From the NCBI RefSeq assembly GCF_003568665.1, contig NZ_QXMH01000001.1, positions 186,001 through 250,000 on the forward strand: a DNA stretch of 64,000 nt, given 5' to 3'. This DNA comes from Chitinophaga alhagiae (GTDB taxonomy: Bacteria; Bacteroidota; Bacteroidia; Chitinophagales; Chitinophagaceae). The position numbers were made by a program, and so were the translations under genes. This document shows positions 42,242 through 51,990 of this stretch, one piece after another. Position 1 is the first letter of the stretch. Every line of letters begins with the position of its first letter. The notes beneath the pieces are model-generated. The model saw only the letters and a program-made list of their open reading frames with translations, had not been told where the DNA came from and searched no databases.

Positions 42242-44905
42242 TCAAAACTCCACTTTCAGGTTCAGGATGGGAATAATACCCAGGTCGGTCTCGTCTTCTG
42301 CGCGCATGGCTCCTCCGTTGACAATATAAAAATCACGTTGCAGCACATTCTCCCGGTTCGTGAGGTTTTGCACGTCCAGCGAAAGTATCCATGAATAGTG
42401 CCGGTTGTTTTTTCTGAACTTGATCCCGGCATCCAGCTGCATAAACTTGTCCGTTTGGCCGGCATACGTATCTTCAGGAAGATAATACAGATAAGGCATA
42501 CCGCTGCTGTTGGTAGCCATTTGCGCCTGCGAGTACCGGAAGCCGCCGTGTACCACCGCTTTGGCATTCAGGCTTAAAAGGTTCTGTTTCGATCTTCCTA
42601 CTTTAAAATCTTTGCCTGCCAGCCCGTTTACCTGCCAGCCGGTATTGAAGTAGGTGTTGTATTTCTTGCCGTTGCCGGGAACATATTTTGAATCGAAAAC
42701 AGTGCCGGAGAAAATGAGGTAATAGTTGTCCGAGAAAGACCTATCCATCGTAAGCTCAATACCTTTGTTGTACCCTTTCCCTTTGTTGGCATACGCTGAA
42801 TCTGCAATGCCGCGCATGGTGTTGAGGATGGAAAAAGTGCTGGTTGAATCGTCTTTAACCGGCACATCGTACAGGTATTGGTAATATGCTTCCAGTTTGA
42901 AACGGAGATTTTTGGCAGGCGCCCACTCATACCCGAGCACATGATGCACGGCCTTTGTCAGCCCCAGGTCCAGGTTAGGTTGTGTGATGCTGCCGTCAGC
43001 CCCTGTCATTTTATAGAGGTACAGGGAAATAGGTTCGATCCTCGAATGCATGCCAAACCCATAACTGATAGCGGCGTTGCGGCCGGTGCGCCACTTTGCG
43101 CCAAAGCGCGGCTCTATGGCGTTGCTGTTGTTCAGGAAAAACAAAGTGGCGTGCAGGCCGGTATTGATCTCAAGGTTTTTTGCGAGGCGGTATTTCCATT
43201 GCAGAAACCCTTCCGCAGAACTTGTATTGCCACTTTGATCTGCATAGATGTCAGGCCCGGTATTCCGGTTATTCCGTTTACCGTAAATGGAATAAAAGAA
43301 GTGATTGTAATTGACACCCGCCCTGATCACACTGCCTGCGCTGAACTTGTGGTTCAACATGGTGCTGAACCGGACAGTAGGGTAGCTGAAGCGGCTGCTG
43401 TCTGTGAGGATATGCTGGTTATCCTGCTCCAGCACTGTGTTCTCGTAACGGTCGCTCAGCCATGATGCGGATACAACGGATCTCAGGTAGGTCTTTTTGT
43501 TCGCAAATGTTTGCATGTGTTTGATGCCCACTACGCCCATTTGATGATTTTCCGTTTCGTCGTTACTCTCGTTGCCAATTCCCATTGAGCCGCCAGACGT
43601 GTTCCTGCCGGGGGACCTCCCGGTTTTGCTGATGCCGCCAATGGCGAATACGGAGAGATCGCCCGCCTTTTGGGTGGGTAAATGCACATGCAGGTTGAAG
43701 TCCTGGAAAACGGGCGGTTTGCTGTTCTCCCCGAGCGAGACCAGATTGAGTTTATCCAGGAATTGCAGGTTGCCGTAGCGGTAATTGAAGAGAAAGGAGC
43801 TTTTTTTGTGCTTGCTGAGGGGGCCTTCAATAGAAGCCTGTGTACCTATCATGCCCAGTTGCAGGCCATATTCCATTTTATCCGTATTGCCTTTCCGGAG
43901 GTTAAGGTCGAGGATGCCGGATAAAGCGTTGCCGTACTCAGCAGGGAAAGCGCTGGTAAAGAAGTCGAAATTGCTGAGCGCATCAGCTTCAATGATGCTG
44001 AAGATGCCGCCGCCATCGCCCTGACCCTGACTAAAGTGGTTGGGGCTGGGGATTTCGATACCTTCCAGTTTCCAGAGTATCCCTTTGGGGGAGTTGCCGC
44101 GAACGATCATGTTGTTTCTGCCGCTGCCGCCGGAGGTAACGCCCGCAAAAGCGGTGACCATACGGGCGGGGTCGTTATAACCACCGGCAAAGCGGGCGGC
44201 GTCTTCCGCGCTGAGGGTATGGGTGCTGACGGTAGCCATGGAATTGAGGGCGCGGGGTGCGCCTTCGTTGGCATGGATGGTAACGGTTTGCATGTTTTCC
44301 GCCGCTTCCTGCAGTTCTATTGTCAAAAAAGTTTCTTTCCCTGAAATCACCAGCACATCGGCTGTGGTATATTTCTGGTAACCCAGAAAAGAACATTGCA
44401 GCACCTGCCGGCCCACCGGTACTTTAAGCGAGAACCGGCCGTTGTTGTCGGTGATGGCGCCCCGTACTTCCGGCTGGTTCAATACGGTGATGCTGGCGTT
44501 GGGCAGCGGCGCCTGGCTTTCTTTGTCTACTACTTTCCCTTTTATAGTTTGAAAAAGGACCGGCTGATCAGTGACATCCTGTTTGGGAGGATTGTTTTTT
44601 GACAGCAGAATGGTGTTATCTGTGATGCGGTAATTGATGCCGGTTTTTTCGAAGAGCAGCGGTACTACTTTTTCAACAGGTTCGTTAGTAACGTTGACGG
44701 ATATAGTGGTCTGTTTCAACAGCGGCGTTAGTGCAAGGTCATAAGAGAAACGCCAGGCAGACTGTTGCTGAATGGAGTCCATAACCGTTGATAACGGCGC
44801 ATTTTTCAACTTCAGCGTAATGCCGCCGCTTTGAGCATGAGCAGGTGTAAATGACATAAGCAGGCTGAGCACTACACATGCTAGCAATAAACGTTTTTTT
44901 TCCAT
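42242..44905 (-). CDS. STN-domain TonB-dependent receptor (sigma/anti-sigma regulated)
   Basis: 887 aa with a signal peptide (LLLACVVLSLLMSFTPAHAQ). Residues about 25-105 are an STN secretin/TonB signalling domain (KNAPLSTVMDSIQQQSAWRF). A carboxypeptidase-regulatory domain follows (about 120-200, GKVVDKESQAPLPNASITVL), then the plug (about 235-340; GVTSGGSGRNNMIVRGNSP) and the barrel, ending IIPILNLKVEF. The STN domain implies signalling across the membrane to the FecR protein encoded 92 bp upstream. The ligand is unknown. Confidence 0.92.
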   Translation of the reverse strand: MEKKRLLLACVVLSLLMSFTPAHAQSGGITLKLKNAPLSTVMDSIQQQSAWRFSYDLALTPLLKQTTISVNVTNEPVEKVVPLLFEKTGINYRITDNTILLSKNNPPKQDVTDQPVLFQTIKGKVVDKESQAPLPNASITVLNQPEVRGAITDNNGRFSLKVPVGRQVLQCSFLGYQKYTTADVLVISGKETFLTIELQEAAENMQTVTIHANEGAPRALNSMATVSTHTLSAEDAARFAGGYNDPARMVTAFAGVTSGGSGRNNMIVRGNSPKGILWKLEGIEIPSPNHFSQGQGDGGGIFSIIEADALSNFDFFTSAFPAEYGNALSGILDLNLRKGNTDKMEYGLQLGMIGTQASIEGPLSKHKKSSFLFNYRYGNLQFLDKLNLVSLGENSKPPVFQDFNLHVHLPTQKAGDLSVFAIGGISKTGRSPGRNTSGGSMGIGNESNDETENHQMGVVGIKHMQTFANKKTYLRSVVSASWLSDRYENTVLEQDNQHILTDSSRFSYPTVRFSTMLNHKFSAGSVIRAGVNYNHFFYSIYGKRNNRNTGPDIYADQSGNTSSAEGFLQWKYRLAKNLEINTGLHATLFFLNNSNAIEPRFGAKWRTGRNAAISYGFGMHSRIEPISLYLYKMTGADGSITQPNLDLGLTKAVHHVLGYEWAPAKNLRFKLEAYYQYLYDVPVKDDSTSTFSILNTMRGIADSAYANKGKGYNKGIELTMDRSFSDNYYLIFSGTVFDSKYVPGNGKKYNTYFNTGWQVNGLAGKDFKVGRSKQNLLSLNAKAVVHGGFRYSQAQMATNSSGMPYLYYLPEDTYAGQTDKFMQLDAGIKFRKNNRHYSWILSLDVQNLTNRENVLQRDFYIVNGGAMRAEDETDLGIIPILNLKVEF

Positions 44906-44997
44906 ACTTTTGAAAAGGTTTAATCATGAATGCCTGAACGCGTTTTTGATTGAATTGACAGACCGGTTCAATATGCTCGTAACATATTGCCGGTTTT

Positions 44998-45981
44998 TTA
45001 TTTACGGATGAGTTGTATGTTCTTCCCCTGCACCTTGTAGCTTACAGGCGCAATAAAGCCCAGCATCTCCATTACTTCCTCAATTGGTTTTGTTTTTGAG
45101 AAAGAGAAGGTATACAGCGTGGTATCTTTTATGGCAGGGTCAACAGAAAAGTTGACGCCATAAAGTTCTGTGAGTTTGCGGGTAATGGCCGGCAGGTTAA
45201 CGGCCGTGAGCATAATCTGTCCGTTCCGCCAACTGGTGTAGGCGGCGGTGTTCACGTTTTTGACGCTCAGGTAGTGGCTGTTTTTCACAAAGGAAGCCAT
45301 CTGGCCGGGCGTGAGGGTGGCCAGGTGTTCGCCCAGGTGGTCCGCAATGGCTATTTTGCCACTGACCAGTACGGCCTCCATGCTGCGGGGCGCATTGTGT
45401 GCCGGACCGTACGCCCGCAAGTTGAAGCTGGTGCCCAGCACATTCACGCGGATGGTGGCGGCCTCTACTATAAAAGGCTGCTCCGGACGGGGGCTTACAT
45501 CAAAAAAGGCTTCTCCTTCCAGCGTAACGGTACGTTCTTTACCCGAGAACTGCTTCGGATAAGTGAGGCGGCTGTTGTTATTCAGCCACACACGGGTGCC
45601 ATCGTCCAGCACCACCAGTTTGCTGCTGTCTGTTTGCAATACATAAGCGGTGAGCATTTCCTGCGTTGCCGCAGGGCGTTTGTTTACAAGCAGGTACATT
45701 CCCGCAATGGCCACTACGCCAATGAATATGGCCGCGTAGCGAACTATGCGCAGGTATATTTTACGGCGTTCCTGCCGCACATTGCCGGTAAAAGTAGCCA
45801 GGGCTTTATCCAATTGCTCTTTTGACCGGAAGTGTTCAATCTGCGATGCATGCCAGATTAACCTCAGTTCATAATACTGCTGGCGGTTTTCTGCCGATGC
45901 GGCCAGCCAGTCTTCGAATTGGCTTTTTTCATCTGCGGAACAGGCGCCCTGCAAATACCGGAGTATTGTTTGTTCGTTCAT
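44998..45981 (-). CDS. FecR-family anti-sigma factor
   Basis: 327 aa. Cytoplasmic N-terminal region with FEDWLAASAENRQQYYELRLIW, a single transmembrane segment at about 80-102 (YAAIFIGVVAIAGMYLLV), a periplasmic FecR beta-domain (about 115-215; DDGTRVWLNNNSRLTYPKQF) and a C-terminal DUF4974 domain (LPAITRKLTELYGVNF). It relays the receptor signal to the ECF sigma factor encoded 79 bp upstream. Confidence 0.93.
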   Translation of the reverse strand: MNEQTILRYLQGACSADEKSQFEDWLAASAENRQQYYELRLIWHASQIEHFRSKEQLDKALATFTGNVRQERRKIYLRIVRYAAIFIGVVAIAGMYLLVNKRPAATQEMLTAYVLQTDSSKLVVLDDGTRVWLNNNSRLTYPKQFSGKERTVTLEGEAFFDVSPRPEQPFIVEAATIRVNVLGTSFNLRAYGPAHNAPRSMEAVLVSGKIAIADHLGEHLATLTPGQMASFVKNSHYLSVKNVNTAAYTSWRNGQIMLTAVNLPAITRKLTELYGVNFSVDPAIKDTTLYTFSFSKTKPIEEVMEMLGFIAPVSYKVQGKNIQLIRK

Positions 45982-46060
45982 GCTATGGATGGGGCGGTTG
46001 CGCCCGTGTATAAGACACGGGAGTTGGAAAAAACCTCCATATATCCTTAAAAAATATTTT

Positions 46061-46609
46061 TTAGTGGAGTAAAGCAGCCAGGAGCCGGATGTGCTGCAGG
46101 TTTTTCCGCAGGGCTTTCAGGGCATGGTTGATGTGTTTCTCTACTGTGCTGACAGAGATGCCGAGTTGTTCACTGATCTCTTTGTTTTTCATGGTGTCGA
46201 GATAGCTGAGCTTGAATACCTCGCGGCATTTATCAGGCAGGCTGCTGATGGCTTCTTCCAGCACAGCGCGGATCTCGTTAACGTATAGTTGCTGAATGAC
46301 GTGGTTCTTATCGGGGTCCGAGCGGAGCAGGTCCGCTTCGGTTAAAGGGTGTTTGTTCTTTCCGTTCCGGTGATGGTTGAGGCTGCGGTTGTATACGGCT
46401 TTGAAGAGATATGCTTTTGCGGAGGTGTGAATGGAAATGGTGTTCCTGTTTTCCCAGGCGTTCAGGAACACCTCCTGTACAATATCTTCCGCAGTGGTGT
46501 TTTCCGTGAGGAATGCGGCATAGGCGCGGAGGGCGGGGTAATGTTCCGCGAAGAGCTTGTTAAAAGCGCTGATGTCAACTTTGAAGGGGTGCTGACGGTG
46601 AGGTGTCAT
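46061..46609 (-). CDS. ECF RNA polymerase sigma-70 factor
   Basis: 182 aa. Region 2 appears around TTAEDIVQEVFLNAWENR and KAYLFKAVYNRSLNHHR; region 4 around LPDKCREVFKLSYLDTMKNKEISEQLG and a DNA-reading ISVSTVEKHINHALKALR. It is the first gene of the sigma-FecR-receptor trio, the usual order in Bacteroidota. Confidence 0.93.
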   Translation of the reverse strand: MTPHRQHPFKVDISAFNKLFAEHYPALRAYAAFLTENTTAEDIVQEVFLNAWENRNTISIHTSAKAYLFKAVYNRSLNHHRNGKNKHPLTEADLLRSDPDKNHVIQQLYVNEIRAVLEEAISSLPDKCREVFKLSYLDTMKNKEISEQLGISVSTVEKHINHALKALRKNLQHIRLLAALLH

Positions 46610-46755
46610 TGGTAGCCGGAGATCTGATTGGCGTTGAAATTAGTAAATGCCGGGGGATTGTACCGGCGGGTGAGTGATTTTAACTTTCTGTTAAGGAGGC
46701 TGGGGGAATCAGGTAAAGCCTACGATTATGTTAAAAATCAATGAATTGGATACAT

Positions 46756-46790
46756 AAAAAAAGGAAATGATCAGATTTGACCATTTCCTT
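46756..46790 (-). terminator. Rho-independent terminator of the tmRNA
   Basis: On the minus strand AAGGAAATGGTCA and TGATCATTTCCTT form a 13-bp stem with one wobble and a 4-base loop, running into TTTTTTT. It begins 4 bases after the mature tmRNA 3' end. Confidence 0.9.
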
Positions 46791-46793
46791 CAG

Positions 46794-47162
46794 TGGAACC
46801 GGCGGGAGTCGAACCCGCGTCCAAACATATTCCCCAAAAGCTTTCTACATGCTTATTTCTGCATTAGGTTGTCGGAACTTGGCAGGGGCGGAACAAACCG
46901 ACCTCGTTCGTATCCGTTAAGATTTTCATTACACACTCACAGAAACCATGTGTACCTATCCCGCTATGGTTTTGATTCAGCGGCGGGGGGCGTAACGGGC
47001 CACATCCCCGGCGGCTATAATGGGTACCTAATCTGATTAGGCAGCCATGGCGTAGTTAGATTCGCCAATTAAAGTTTGGGTATTCAGATTAACGTGCTAA
47101 TTATCCAACGCACGGCATGCTTACACTTTCAAAGACCTATGCTGTCAAAACCGGTCGGCCCC
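46794..47162 (-). ncRNA. ssrA: tmRNA (transfer-messenger RNA)
   Basis: 369 nt. The 5' GGGGCCG pairs with 3' CGGTTCC (two G-U pairs) to form the alanine-type acceptor stem, and the T arm is GCGGGTTCGACTCCCGC-like at 46801-46820. The tag frame at 47066-47037 reads GESNYAMAA and a TAA stop, close to the Bacteroides tag GETNYALAA. The base after the discriminator reads CTG, so the CCA tail is not encoded and must be added. It rescues stalled ribosomes with SmpB. The -7 box lies 15 bp upstream, so a short 5' leader is probably removed by RNase P. Confidence 0.96.
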
Positions 47163-47176
47163 GTATTTTGCAGTGG

Positions 47177-47184
47177 CAAAGATA
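47177..47184 (-). promoter_or_regulatory. tmRNA promoter -7 box TATCTTTG
   Basis: Exact TAnnTTTG on the minus strand, directly adjoining the stop codon of rseP (47185-47187), so the upstream promoter part lies inside the rseP coding region. Confidence 0.65.
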
Positions 47185-48522
47185 CTAAAATTTATCCGAG
47201 ATCCAGCGCCAGATATCCAATCCGTTGGCGTACAGCAGCAAGCCGAACAGTATTACCATCCCCACTATCTGCGCGTATTCCATGAATTTTTCACTGGGTT
47301 TGCGGCCGGTGATCATCTCGTAGGTCAGGAACACCACGTGCCCGCCGTCCAGCGCGGGAATGGGCAATATGTTCATGAACGCCAGGATGATGCTCAGCAG
47401 GGCCGTCAATTGCCAGAAGCTCTGCCAGTCCCACTCGGAGGGGAACAGGCTGCCAATGGTCATAAAGCCGCCGAGGGACTCGCTGGCCTTTACTTCGTCA
47501 GATACAAATATCAGCCGTATTTGCTGTACGTACCGTACCAGCGTGCTGATGGCTTCTTCAAAGCCGGCGGGAATGGCCTCACCAAAAGAGTAATGGCGGG
47601 TAACGATGTCCAGCTGTTTGTTGGGCAGCGCGCCTACCCCAAAGCCGCCCTGTGTAGGCACGGTAGTATTGATCCGCACGGTGTCTGCGCCGCGCAGCAG
47701 GGTAACGTTCACGGTTTTGCCGGTGTCTCTCCGGATCATTTTCACCAGTTCGTGGTAGTACTGCACGGTGGTGTCATTGAAGCTGAGTACCCGGTCTCCC
47801 TGGCGCATGCCGGCGGCAAAGCCGGGCTTGTCCTGGAACACGGTGTCCAGCTGCGCTACAAGGCGAGGGTATACGATGGAGGCCTTGCGTTTGATGGTCT
47901 TATTGACGAACCCTTTGGGAATGGGCACGTTCACCTGCTGGCCTTCTCTTTCCACCTGTATCACCTTGGCTTCGTTCAGGATCACGTCTCTTGTAATGTA
48001 TTCAAAGCTTTCAATGGGCTTGTTGTCTGCCGCCAGAATTTTGTCTCCATCCCGGAGGCCGATGCTCTGGGCCAGGGAATCCGCTACAATGCCGTATTTC
48101 ACGTTGTCCATGGGCAGGTATTGTTTGCCCCAGTACCACAGTATCATGGTATAGATCAGGAAACCGAGAATGAGGTTCACCGTTACCCCGCCTATCATGA
48201 TGATCAGGCGCTGCCAGGCCGGTTTGGAGCGGAACTCCCAGGGTTGCGGCGGCTGGGCCATCTGCTCCTTGTCCATGCTCTCGTCTATCATGCCGGATAT
48301 TTTCACATAACCGCCCAGGGGCAGCCAGCCTACTCCGTACTCTGTTTCGCCCTTCTTGAATTTGAAAAGGGAAAACCAGGGGTCGAAAAACAGGTAGAAT
48401 TTTTCCACTTTGGTTTTGAACAGTTTGGCAGGGATAAAGTGCCCCATTTCGTGCAGGACTACCAAAATCGACAATGACAGTAACAACTGTCCTGCTTTGA
48501 TGAATATTTCCGATGTTTCCAT
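47185..48522 (-). CDS. rseP: RIP metalloprotease RseP (site-2 protease, M50)
   Basis: 445 aa. Zinc motif HEMGH at residues 24-28 in the first transmembrane segment, PDZ-type segments in the middle (GDKILAADNKPIESF; MRQGDRVLSFNDTTV) and the second active-site motif NILPIPALDGGHV near residue 390. It cleaves anti-sigma factors or signal peptides within the inner membrane. It follows dxr by 34 bp, a pairing seen in many bacteria. Full length for the family. Confidence 0.95.
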   Translation of the reverse strand: METSEIFIKAGQLLLSLSILVVLHEMGHFIPAKLFKTKVEKFYLFFDPWFSLFKFKKGETEYGVGWLPLGGYVKISGMIDESMDKEQMAQPPQPWEFRSKPAWQRLIIMIGGVTVNLILGFLIYTMILWYWGKQYLPMDNVKYGIVADSLAQSIGLRDGDKILAADNKPIESFEYITRDVILNEAKVIQVEREGQQVNVPIPKGFVNKTIKRKASIVYPRLVAQLDTVFQDKPGFAAGMRQGDRVLSFNDTTVQYYHELVKMIRRDTGKTVNVTLLRGADTVRINTTVPTQGGFGVGALPNKQLDIVTRHYSFGEAIPAGFEEAISTLVRYVQQIRLIFVSDEVKASESLGGFMTIGSLFPSEWDWQSFWQLTALLSIILAFMNILPIPALDGGHVVFLTYEMITGRKPSEKFMEYAQIVGMVILFGLLLYANGLDIWRWISDKF

Positions 48523-48556
48523 GTATTTGTTGGATGTATACTTTGTTTAGCTGTGT

Positions 48557-49720
48557 TTAAGTCAGGCTGTGGATGAGTTCTGCGGCATGTTCACGGGCAG
48601 CGGTGTCTGCTTCGTAATAATGCTGCAAGGTCGGCTTTTCCATGAAAGGAATTTTGACCAGTGTTTCTTCTATTACCTCCGTCATTTGCAGGAAACCGAT
48701 GCGGTTCTTCAGGAACGCGTTCACTACTTCTTCGTTGGCGGCATTCATGACACAGGCGGCGTTGCCCCCCTTTTTCAAAACCTCCGTGGCAATGGCAAGG
48801 TTACGGAATGTTTTGATATCCGGCTGCTCAAAAGTCAGCGAGGGGTAATTCTTGAAAGAAAACCGGGGGAAATCGTTGGACAAACGGTCTGGGTACCCCA
48901 TGGCATACTGGATGGGCAGTTTCATGTCCGGCAGGCCCATCTGGGCTTTCAGGGAACCATCGGTGAACTGCACCATGGAATGGATGATGGACTGCGGGTG
49001 GATCACCACCTCGATCTGCGCCGCATCCAGGCCAAACAGCCATTTTGCCTCTATCATTTCCAGCCCTTTGTTCATGAGGGTAGCCGAGTCTATACTGATC
49101 TTGGCGCCCATGCTCCAGTTAGGGTGCTGCAGGGCGTGATCTTTCTTGACGTTGATCAGGAAATTGGTCTTTTTGCCCAGGAAAGGCCCCCCTGAAGCTG
49201 TGAGCACTATCTTTTCCACCCTGGCCGCCGGTTCTCCCAGCAGGCACTGGAAAATAGCGGAATGCTCGGAATCTACCGGTATAATGGGCACGTTCTTGCG
49301 GCGGGCGGTGGCCATCACAATATCTCCTGCCACTACCAGCGTTTCCTTGTTGGCCAGCGCCACGGGGGTACCCTGTTCCAGGGCGGAGAGGGTGGGCGCC
49401 AGGCCGGCAAAGCCTACTATGGCGGCCAGCATCAGGTCTATAGATTCCCAGGCGGCCACTTCCACCATGGCGGCGGGACCGGCAAACACCTTTATACCTT
49501 TGTCAAATAAAACATCTTTTACTGCAGCGTACTTGCTCTCATCTCCAATTACCACGGCATTTGGCGAAAAAAGCAGGGCCTGCTCTATCAGCAGGTCCGC
49601 ATTCTGCTGTGCGGTAAGCACTTCTACCTCAAACCTGTCAGGGTGCGCGGCAATCACTTCCAGCGCCTGCCGGCCTATAGAGCCGGTAGAACCAAATATG
49701 CCAATACGTTTCTTACTCAT
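48557..49720 (-). CDS. dxr: 1-deoxy-D-xylulose 5-phosphate reductoisomerase
   Basis: 387 aa from the ATG at 49720 (MSKKRIGIFGSTGSIG); a TTG two codons earlier is less likely. The NADPH site is GSTGSIG near residue 10. The active-site and metal region is VDSEHSAIFQCL, and the flexible loop/substrate region is GGPFLGKK with later LMNKGLEMIEAKWLF. It makes MEP, the first committed step of the non-mevalonate isoprenoid pathway. Cytoplasmic housekeeping gene. Confidence 0.97.
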   Translation of the reverse strand: MSKKRIGIFGSTGSIGRQALEVIAAHPDRFEVEVLTAQQNADLLIEQALLFSPNAVVIGDESKYAAVKDVLFDKGIKVFAGPAAMVEVAAWESIDLMLAAIVGFAGLAPTLSALEQGTPVALANKETLVVAGDIVMATARRKNVPIIPVDSEHSAIFQCLLGEPAARVEKIVLTASGGPFLGKKTNFLINVKKDHALQHPNWSMGAKISIDSATLMNKGLEMIEAKWLFGLDAAQIEVVIHPQSIIHSMVQFTDGSLKAQMGLPDMKLPIQYAMGYPDRLSNDFPRFSFKNYPSLTFEQPDIKTFRNLAIATEVLKKGGNAACVMNAANEEVVNAFLKNRIGFLQMTEVIEETLVKIPFMEKPTLQHYYEADTAAREHAAELIHSLT

Positions 49721-49832
49721 GATCAAACAGAATGTCTCCTGTGATTAAATTTAAAGGTTTTTTCAATTATGCGTGCGGAAACCGGCCGGCCCGCTGTGCT
49801 GGCGGGGAGGCCGGGAACGAGGCGGTGCGTTT

Positions 49833-51332
49833 TCAGCGCCCCTCCAGGTAGTTTCCTAACTCATCTGCGATACGGCGGTCGTTGCTCAGGCGGGGCACTT
49901 TATTCTGCCCGCCCAGTTTACCGATGGATTTCATGTAGTCAATAAAGCCGTTTTTCCTTACGGGCCTTATTTTTAAAGGTTGCAATATATTACCGGTTAA
50001 CAGATCATCATAATAAATGTTGCGGTCCCGCAGCTGCCCGTCTACCTGCAGCGCAAAGCCGGAAAGGTCTGCCGGCACGTGCTCGAACTCCACAAACCAC
50101 TCGTGGTAAGGCAGTTCCCCGTTCACCTGTATGCGCGGGGCCACGGTAAACTCGGTGATGCGCACGCCGCTGGTGTCTGCCACGCCCATCAGGCTCTGCT
50201 CCACCTCTTCCCCAATTACGTGCTCTCCAAAGGCGGAAATAAAGTGTTTGGTGCGGCCGGTTACCACAATGCGGTAGGGGTTGGTGGATACGAACTTCAC
50301 GGTATCCCCTATATTATAGGCCCATAAACCGGCGTTGGTGCTCACTATCAGGGCATAGTTAACGCCGGTCTGCACTTCCTTGAGCGTAAGCCGGGTAGGA
50401 TTTTCGTTAAAGATCTCCGCGGCGGGCACAAATTCAAAGAAGATGCCGGCGTTGGTGTTCAGCAGCAGGCCTTCGTGCTCCTGGGAATCCTGGTAGGCAA
50501 AAAAGCCTTCGGAGGCGGGGAAGGTCTCAATGGTGGTCACTTTACGGCCAATGGAATCGAACAGTTTGGCCTTGTAGGGCTCAAAGTTGACCCCGCCATG
50601 CACCAGCAGGTTGAAATTGGGGAACAGCTCGCCGATGGGTTTGCCGCTCCGGGCCATCAACTGGTCAAAGTACATTTGCATCCATGGCGGAATACCGCTG
50701 ATCAGCCGCATGTCCTGCTGGATGGTTTCGTCCACAATTTTACCCAGCTTGGTTTCCCAGTCTTCGATACAGTTGGTTTCGTAAGTGGGTAGCTGGTTGG
50801 TGCGCAGGTAGCGGGGTATCTGGTGGTTGGCAATGCCGCTCAGGCGCCCGGTGGGGATGCCGCCTACCCTTTCCAGCTCCGGGGAGCCGGACAGGAAAAT
50901 GAGCTTGCCGTCAAAGGCGGTGGAATCCCCTGTTTCCACCACGTTCATGAATACCGCGTTGCGGGAGGTGTTAAAGTGATGGTCTACAGACTCCTTGGTG
51001 ATGGGAATGTATTTCACCCCGCTGGTAGTACCGGAAGTTTTGGCAAAATAGATCGGCTGCCCCTTCCAGAGTATATTGTGTTTCCCTTCCTTGATTTTAT
51101 CGATGTAAGGCCTGAATTGCTCGTAGTCCCGTATGGGCACCGCCGGTTTGTAGGTTTCATAGGAGGTAATGTCACCAAAATGATGGTCTTTCCCGAACTC
51201 CGTCTTCCTGCCAGTCTTCATCAAATCTTGCCAGATCTCGCCCTGGTCTTCTACCGCCCTCAGCATTTCCTTCTTCACCTTGTTGGCTATGATGGAAGCA
51301 AATGGTTTGGCCAGCAGTGATTTAAACTTCAT
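49833..51332 (-). CDS. GH3 auxin-responsive promoter family protein (acyl-adenylate-forming)
   Basis: 499 aa. The ATP-binding motif is YFAKTSGTTSGVKYIPIT near residue 100. Later motifs GVNYALIVSTNAGLWAYNIGDTVKF and VTGRTKHFISAFGEHV correspond to the adenylate-forming motifs of plant GH3 acyl-acid-amido synthetases. Bacterial members have no assigned substrate. It is followed by an 84-bp gap and then dxr; likely its own unit, divergent from rplU. Confidence 0.9.
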   Translation of the reverse strand: MKFKSLLAKPFASIIANKVKKEMLRAVEDQGEIWQDLMKTGRKTEFGKDHHFGDITSYETYKPAVPIRDYEQFRPYIDKIKEGKHNILWKGQPIYFAKTSGTTSGVKYIPITKESVDHHFNTSRNAVFMNVVETGDSTAFDGKLIFLSGSPELERVGGIPTGRLSGIANHQIPRYLRTNQLPTYETNCIEDWETKLGKIVDETIQQDMRLISGIPPWMQMYFDQLMARSGKPIGELFPNFNLLVHGGVNFEPYKAKLFDSIGRKVTTIETFPASEGFFAYQDSQEHEGLLLNTNAGIFFEFVPAAEIFNENPTRLTLKEVQTGVNYALIVSTNAGLWAYNIGDTVKFVSTNPYRIVVTGRTKHFISAFGEHVIGEEVEQSLMGVADTSGVRITEFTVAPRIQVNGELPYHEWFVEFEHVPADLSGFALQVDGQLRDRNIYYDDLLTGNILQPLKIRPVRKNGFIDYMKSIGKLGGQNKVPRLSNDRRIADELGNYLEGR

Positions 51333-51596
51333 GCCCCTGTTTTTAATGGATAATCGTAAAAAACAAAAGTATAAAAAATGTACGCAAGATCACAGTTTTT
51401 AAAACCTTGCGCAACGGGCCATTGGCGCGGCATAAAGGCGGGGGAAGGTTAAAATACCGGCACTCCGGGGATGCTAAACAATTGTTAAAAAAAACTAAAA
51501 TTCTAAAAACTCCGTATCTTTGATATGTAAAAAGCTATTTTTCAATAGGATGTTTGCCCCTGACCGGGTGCCATACTGCAAAAAAGTATTAAATTC
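51333..51596. other. Gap between divergent GH3-like gene and rplU
   Basis: About 260 bp. The minus-strand side has no clear -7 box for the GH3-like gene. The plus-strand side leads into the rplU promoter at 51597. Confidence 0.4.
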
Positions 51597-51628
51597 TTTG
51601 TTGATTAAAAAACAAAGTAATACCTTTG
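51597..51628 (+). promoter_or_regulatory. Strong promoter of rplU-rpmA
   Basis: TTTG at 51597-51600, exactly 20 bases, then TACCTTTG at 51621-51628: a full match to the Bacteroidota housekeeping consensus, and the best promoter in the window. It also fixes the rplU start at 51652. Confidence 0.85.
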
Positions 51629-51651
51629 CAGGAAATTATTTTTGGAATATT

Positions 51652-51954
51652 ATGTTCGCAGTTGTAAAAATCGCAGGTCAGCAGTTCAAGGTACAGAAGG
51701 ATCAGGAGATCTTTGTACAACAACTGACTGGAAATGTTGGAGATAAAGTAGAATTTGCAGAAGTTCTGCTGACCGACAACGACGGTAAGATTACCGTAGG
51801 TACTGATGTAAAATCAGTGATTAAGGCGGAGATCCTGGGTCATGTTCAAGGTGATAAAGTGATCGCTTTCAAAATGAAGAGAAGAAAAGGCTTCAGAAAG
51901 AAAGTGGGTCACCGTACTCATTTTACCAAGATCAAGATCAACGAAATTGCTTAA
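51652..51954 (+). CDS. rplU: 50S ribosomal protein L21
   Basis: 100 aa from the ATG at 51652; the frame is open 44 codons upstream, but the promoter lies there. MFAVVKIAGQQFKVQKDQ is the standard L21 start and RRKGFRKKVGHRTHFTKIKI the conserved basic end that binds 23S rRNA. rpmA follows 36 bp downstream. Confidence 0.97.
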   Translation: MFAVVKIAGQQFKVQKDQEIFVQQLTGNVGDKVEFAEVLLTDNDGKITVGTDVKSVIKAEILGHVQGDKVIAFKMKRRKGFRKKVGHRTHFTKIKINEIA

Positions 51955-51990
51955 ATTTATATTGACTAAAGTTATAAAGTAACAAATACA

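Noticed and set aside
46795..46830. tRNA-like T arm
   Set aside because: It is the 3' half of the tmRNA tRNA-like domain and not a separate tRNA gene.
46767..47036. Plus-strand frame of 89 codons
   Set aside because: It lies opposite the tmRNA, whose structure and tag explain the sequence.
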